Of a DNA stretch of 64,000 bases, positions 62,700 through 64,000 are shown one piece after another (position 1 is the first letter of the stretch; each line of letters starts with the position of its first letter). The DNA lies in IMG/VR virus record IMGVR_UViG_3300021197_001026, positions 1 to 64,000 of that record, one strand, 5' to 3'. The DNA comes from a virus. Under the pieces are notes generated by a model. That model was given only the letters and a program-made list of their open reading frames with translations, was not told the DNA's origin and did no database searches. Position numbers and translations under genes: made by a program.

Positions 62700-64000
62700 A
62701 CATCACCTCGTTGTTGTTTCAATAGTTCACGCTGCATACCGGCGTCGATGCGAGCAGCCGTCTGCGTTTCTTGGCTTTGCAAGCGTTGTTGGAACTGTGC
62801 CTCACGCTGGGCAAGTTTTTCTCTTTCAAACTGTAGCTCTTGCTGCTCCATCGCCATGTCGTTCTGCTCTTGCTGAGACTTCAATTGCAACTCTTGCTGC
62901 TTGAGTTGTATCAAAGGATCTGGCCCCTGCGGTTGACCGGCTTGCTGGATTTGTTTGCCTAAATCAACCAACTGCTGAGTGCCCTGCGCCACAAACTGAG
63001 CAACCATCATCTGGTACGGCTGATTCGTTGCGGAATCTGTCAACGTCACATTTGGATTCTGCTGCATAAACGCTTGTTCTGCTTGCTCCTCCGCTTGTAA
63101 CTGGATGTGGTTCAGTAGGTGTTTTTGTATCGATAGCTGTACATTAGGCATTTGAGAGGCCATACCGCCCGTCACAAACAACAAATGTGATTGCATGTGT
63201 GCGGCATGGTCTTGACCCTTGAAAGCCTGTAAAGCCGTGTTTTCAAGCGTATCGATGTTTTCTTGTGCAGGATCTTTCGGCCCAATTTCATTCGGGGTAT
63301 CCGCTCGCAAGATCATGTCCGAGTTTTTTACGCCCAAGGCGTCATACACTCGGCGGTATACTTCTGGGATGTTGTGGATGTCCGGAGCCTGCATGGCCAT
63401 CTGTAGCTCTGTCTGAGCCAAAGCAATGCGCTGGCTTTGAGAAAAGATATTCGGGTCCGAAACGGGCAACACGTCTACCCTTTCATCAAAATCCTCTGCT
63501 TTAACCGTCGATTCAGCCCCCGGCACCTCATAAGGATACACAGGCGGCAAACTCTCTTTCATCACGCGCGCCAAGATCTTGAATTCAATCTTCATGGCGT
63601 AATGCAATCGCTTATGCACGGCGCTCATTACGCGCGTGCCTTGCTCAATCATAGCGATGGTGGTGCCGACAGCCGCGTTGGGGTTGGCATCGCCCACCTT
63701 CATGTCAGTAATCGTCGCGAACCGTTGCCCTGCGTCCACCACAAAGCCCAGTAGCTGGAAAAGCGTGCCGTCTGGACCTTTAAACGGCAAAGGCATCAAA
63801 CTGTCTCTAATCTGCCCTCCGGGCGCGTCAACGTCTCTAAATTCACCCGGCTGTAGGGGTGAATCGTCGTCCCTGATCCGCAGGCCGCGTGCCTTGAAGC
63901 CAGCAGGTAAGTTAGAAAGCGTTCCTGCATCAATCAATTGACGTAGTGCAGCAGTCGCGGTGCGCGATAAACCACCTATGGTATGGATCAAACCAAGGCC
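62696..64000 (-). CDS. Portal protein, P22 gp1-like, module B (partial)
   Basis: The C-terminal 434 residues are seen and the frame is open to the right edge; the first visible residues are GLGLIHTIGGLS, matching GFGLIHMIGGLA of the module A portal. Further matching blocks are GTLSNLPAGFKARGLRIRDD, PGEFRDVDAPGG and MIEQGTRVMSAVHKRLH, followed by a Gln-rich coiled-coil tail. The N-terminal half lies beyond the window. Confidence 0.85.
   Translation of the reverse strand, partial: GLGLIHTIGGLSRTATAALRQLIDAGTLSNLPAGFKARGLRIRDDDSPLQPGEFRDVDAPGGQIRDSLMPLPFKGPDGTLFQLLGFVVDAGQRFATITDMKVGDANPNAAVGTTIAMIEQGTRVMSAVHKRLHYAMKIEFKILARVMKESLPPVYPYEVPGAESTVKAEDFDERVDVLPVSDPNIFSQSQRIALAQTELQMAMQAPDIHNIPEVYRRVYDALGVKNSDMILRADTPNEIGPKDPAQENIDTLENTALQAFKGQDHAAHMQSHLLFVTGGMASQMPNVQLSIQKHLLNHIQLQAEEQAEQAFMQQNPNVTLTDSATNQPYQMMVAQFVAQGTQQLVDLGKQIQQAGQPQGPDPLIQLKQQELQLKSQQEQNDMAMEQQELQFEREKLAQREAQFQQRLQSQETQTAARIDAGMQRELLKQQRGDV

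Noticed and set aside
1-64000. Window as a simple concatemer or circular overlap of one genome
   Set aside because: Modules A and B are clearly diverged and differ in gene order and content, so they are not the same sequence read twice.

Overview
The window looks like a tailed-bacteriophage contig. The virion genes are of P22/podovirus type: TerS, TerL, P22-type portal, GroES-like chaperonin, acidic scaffold, HK97-fold (Mu gpT-like) capsid, gp4- and gp10-like tail adaptors, internal ejection proteins including a 1934-aa LPD38-type protein, an S74 tail fibre and a lysozyme/holin cassette. Many small Lys/Gly-rich genes are of the kind common in environmental (marine/freshwater) phage contigs. 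I see no integrase, RNA polymerase, DNA polymerase, tRNA or ribosomal gene, so the host cannot be named. Both window edges cut genes.

Layout. (1) 1-14125, leftward: virion module A, read from TerL down to a repeat protein cut by the left edge. TerS (14574-15038) lies upstream, behind a 450-bp non-coding stretch rich in direct repeats, palindromes and a Z-DNA-prone/G-rich tract. (2) 15272-15675: about 400 nt with no gene and many nested hairpins, a candidate structured RNA. (3) 15702-25031, rightward: a tightly packed operon of small genes with an ArdC-type antirestriction protein, a C5-methyltransferase-like protein, a papain-like-fold protein and a Transposase_20 (IS110 C-terminal domain) protein. 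That last gene is followed immediately by a 621-bp array: 35 nine-base motifs alternating with 34 nine-base variable segments at an exact 18-bp period. (4) 28229-25293, leftward: RusA-type resolvase and T7/Twinkle-type primase-helicase, ending in an intrinsic terminator. (5) 28283-31376, rightward: PD-(D/E)XK exonuclease, Sak3/DUF1071 annealing protein, SSB-like protein and small genes. (6) 52572-31461, leftward: tail fibre, lysis cassette, tail hub and ejection proteins, present once. (7) 53141-64000, leftward: virion module B, a diverged second copy of most of module A, cut inside the portal gene.

Working together, regions 4 and 5 form a recombination-dependent replication set (primase-helicase, annealing protein, exonuclease, SSB, Holliday-junction resolvase). 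Region 3 holds host-takeover and anti-restriction functions plus the array. Modules A or B supply head and neck, and region 6 supplies tail, ejection and lysis. Homologous genes of A and B lie about 53-54 kb apart, so the window is probably one ~53-kb phage genome unit joined to the head module of a related phage. Tandem prophages, an allelic module or an assembly junction at the conserved repeat gene could each explain this.

The most novel item is the 9+9 array at 23084-23704 behind the IS110-like domain gene. Next are the ornate RNA candidate at 15.3 kb, a perfect chromosomal-type parS palindrome at 4688-4703, and the two diverged head modules in one window.
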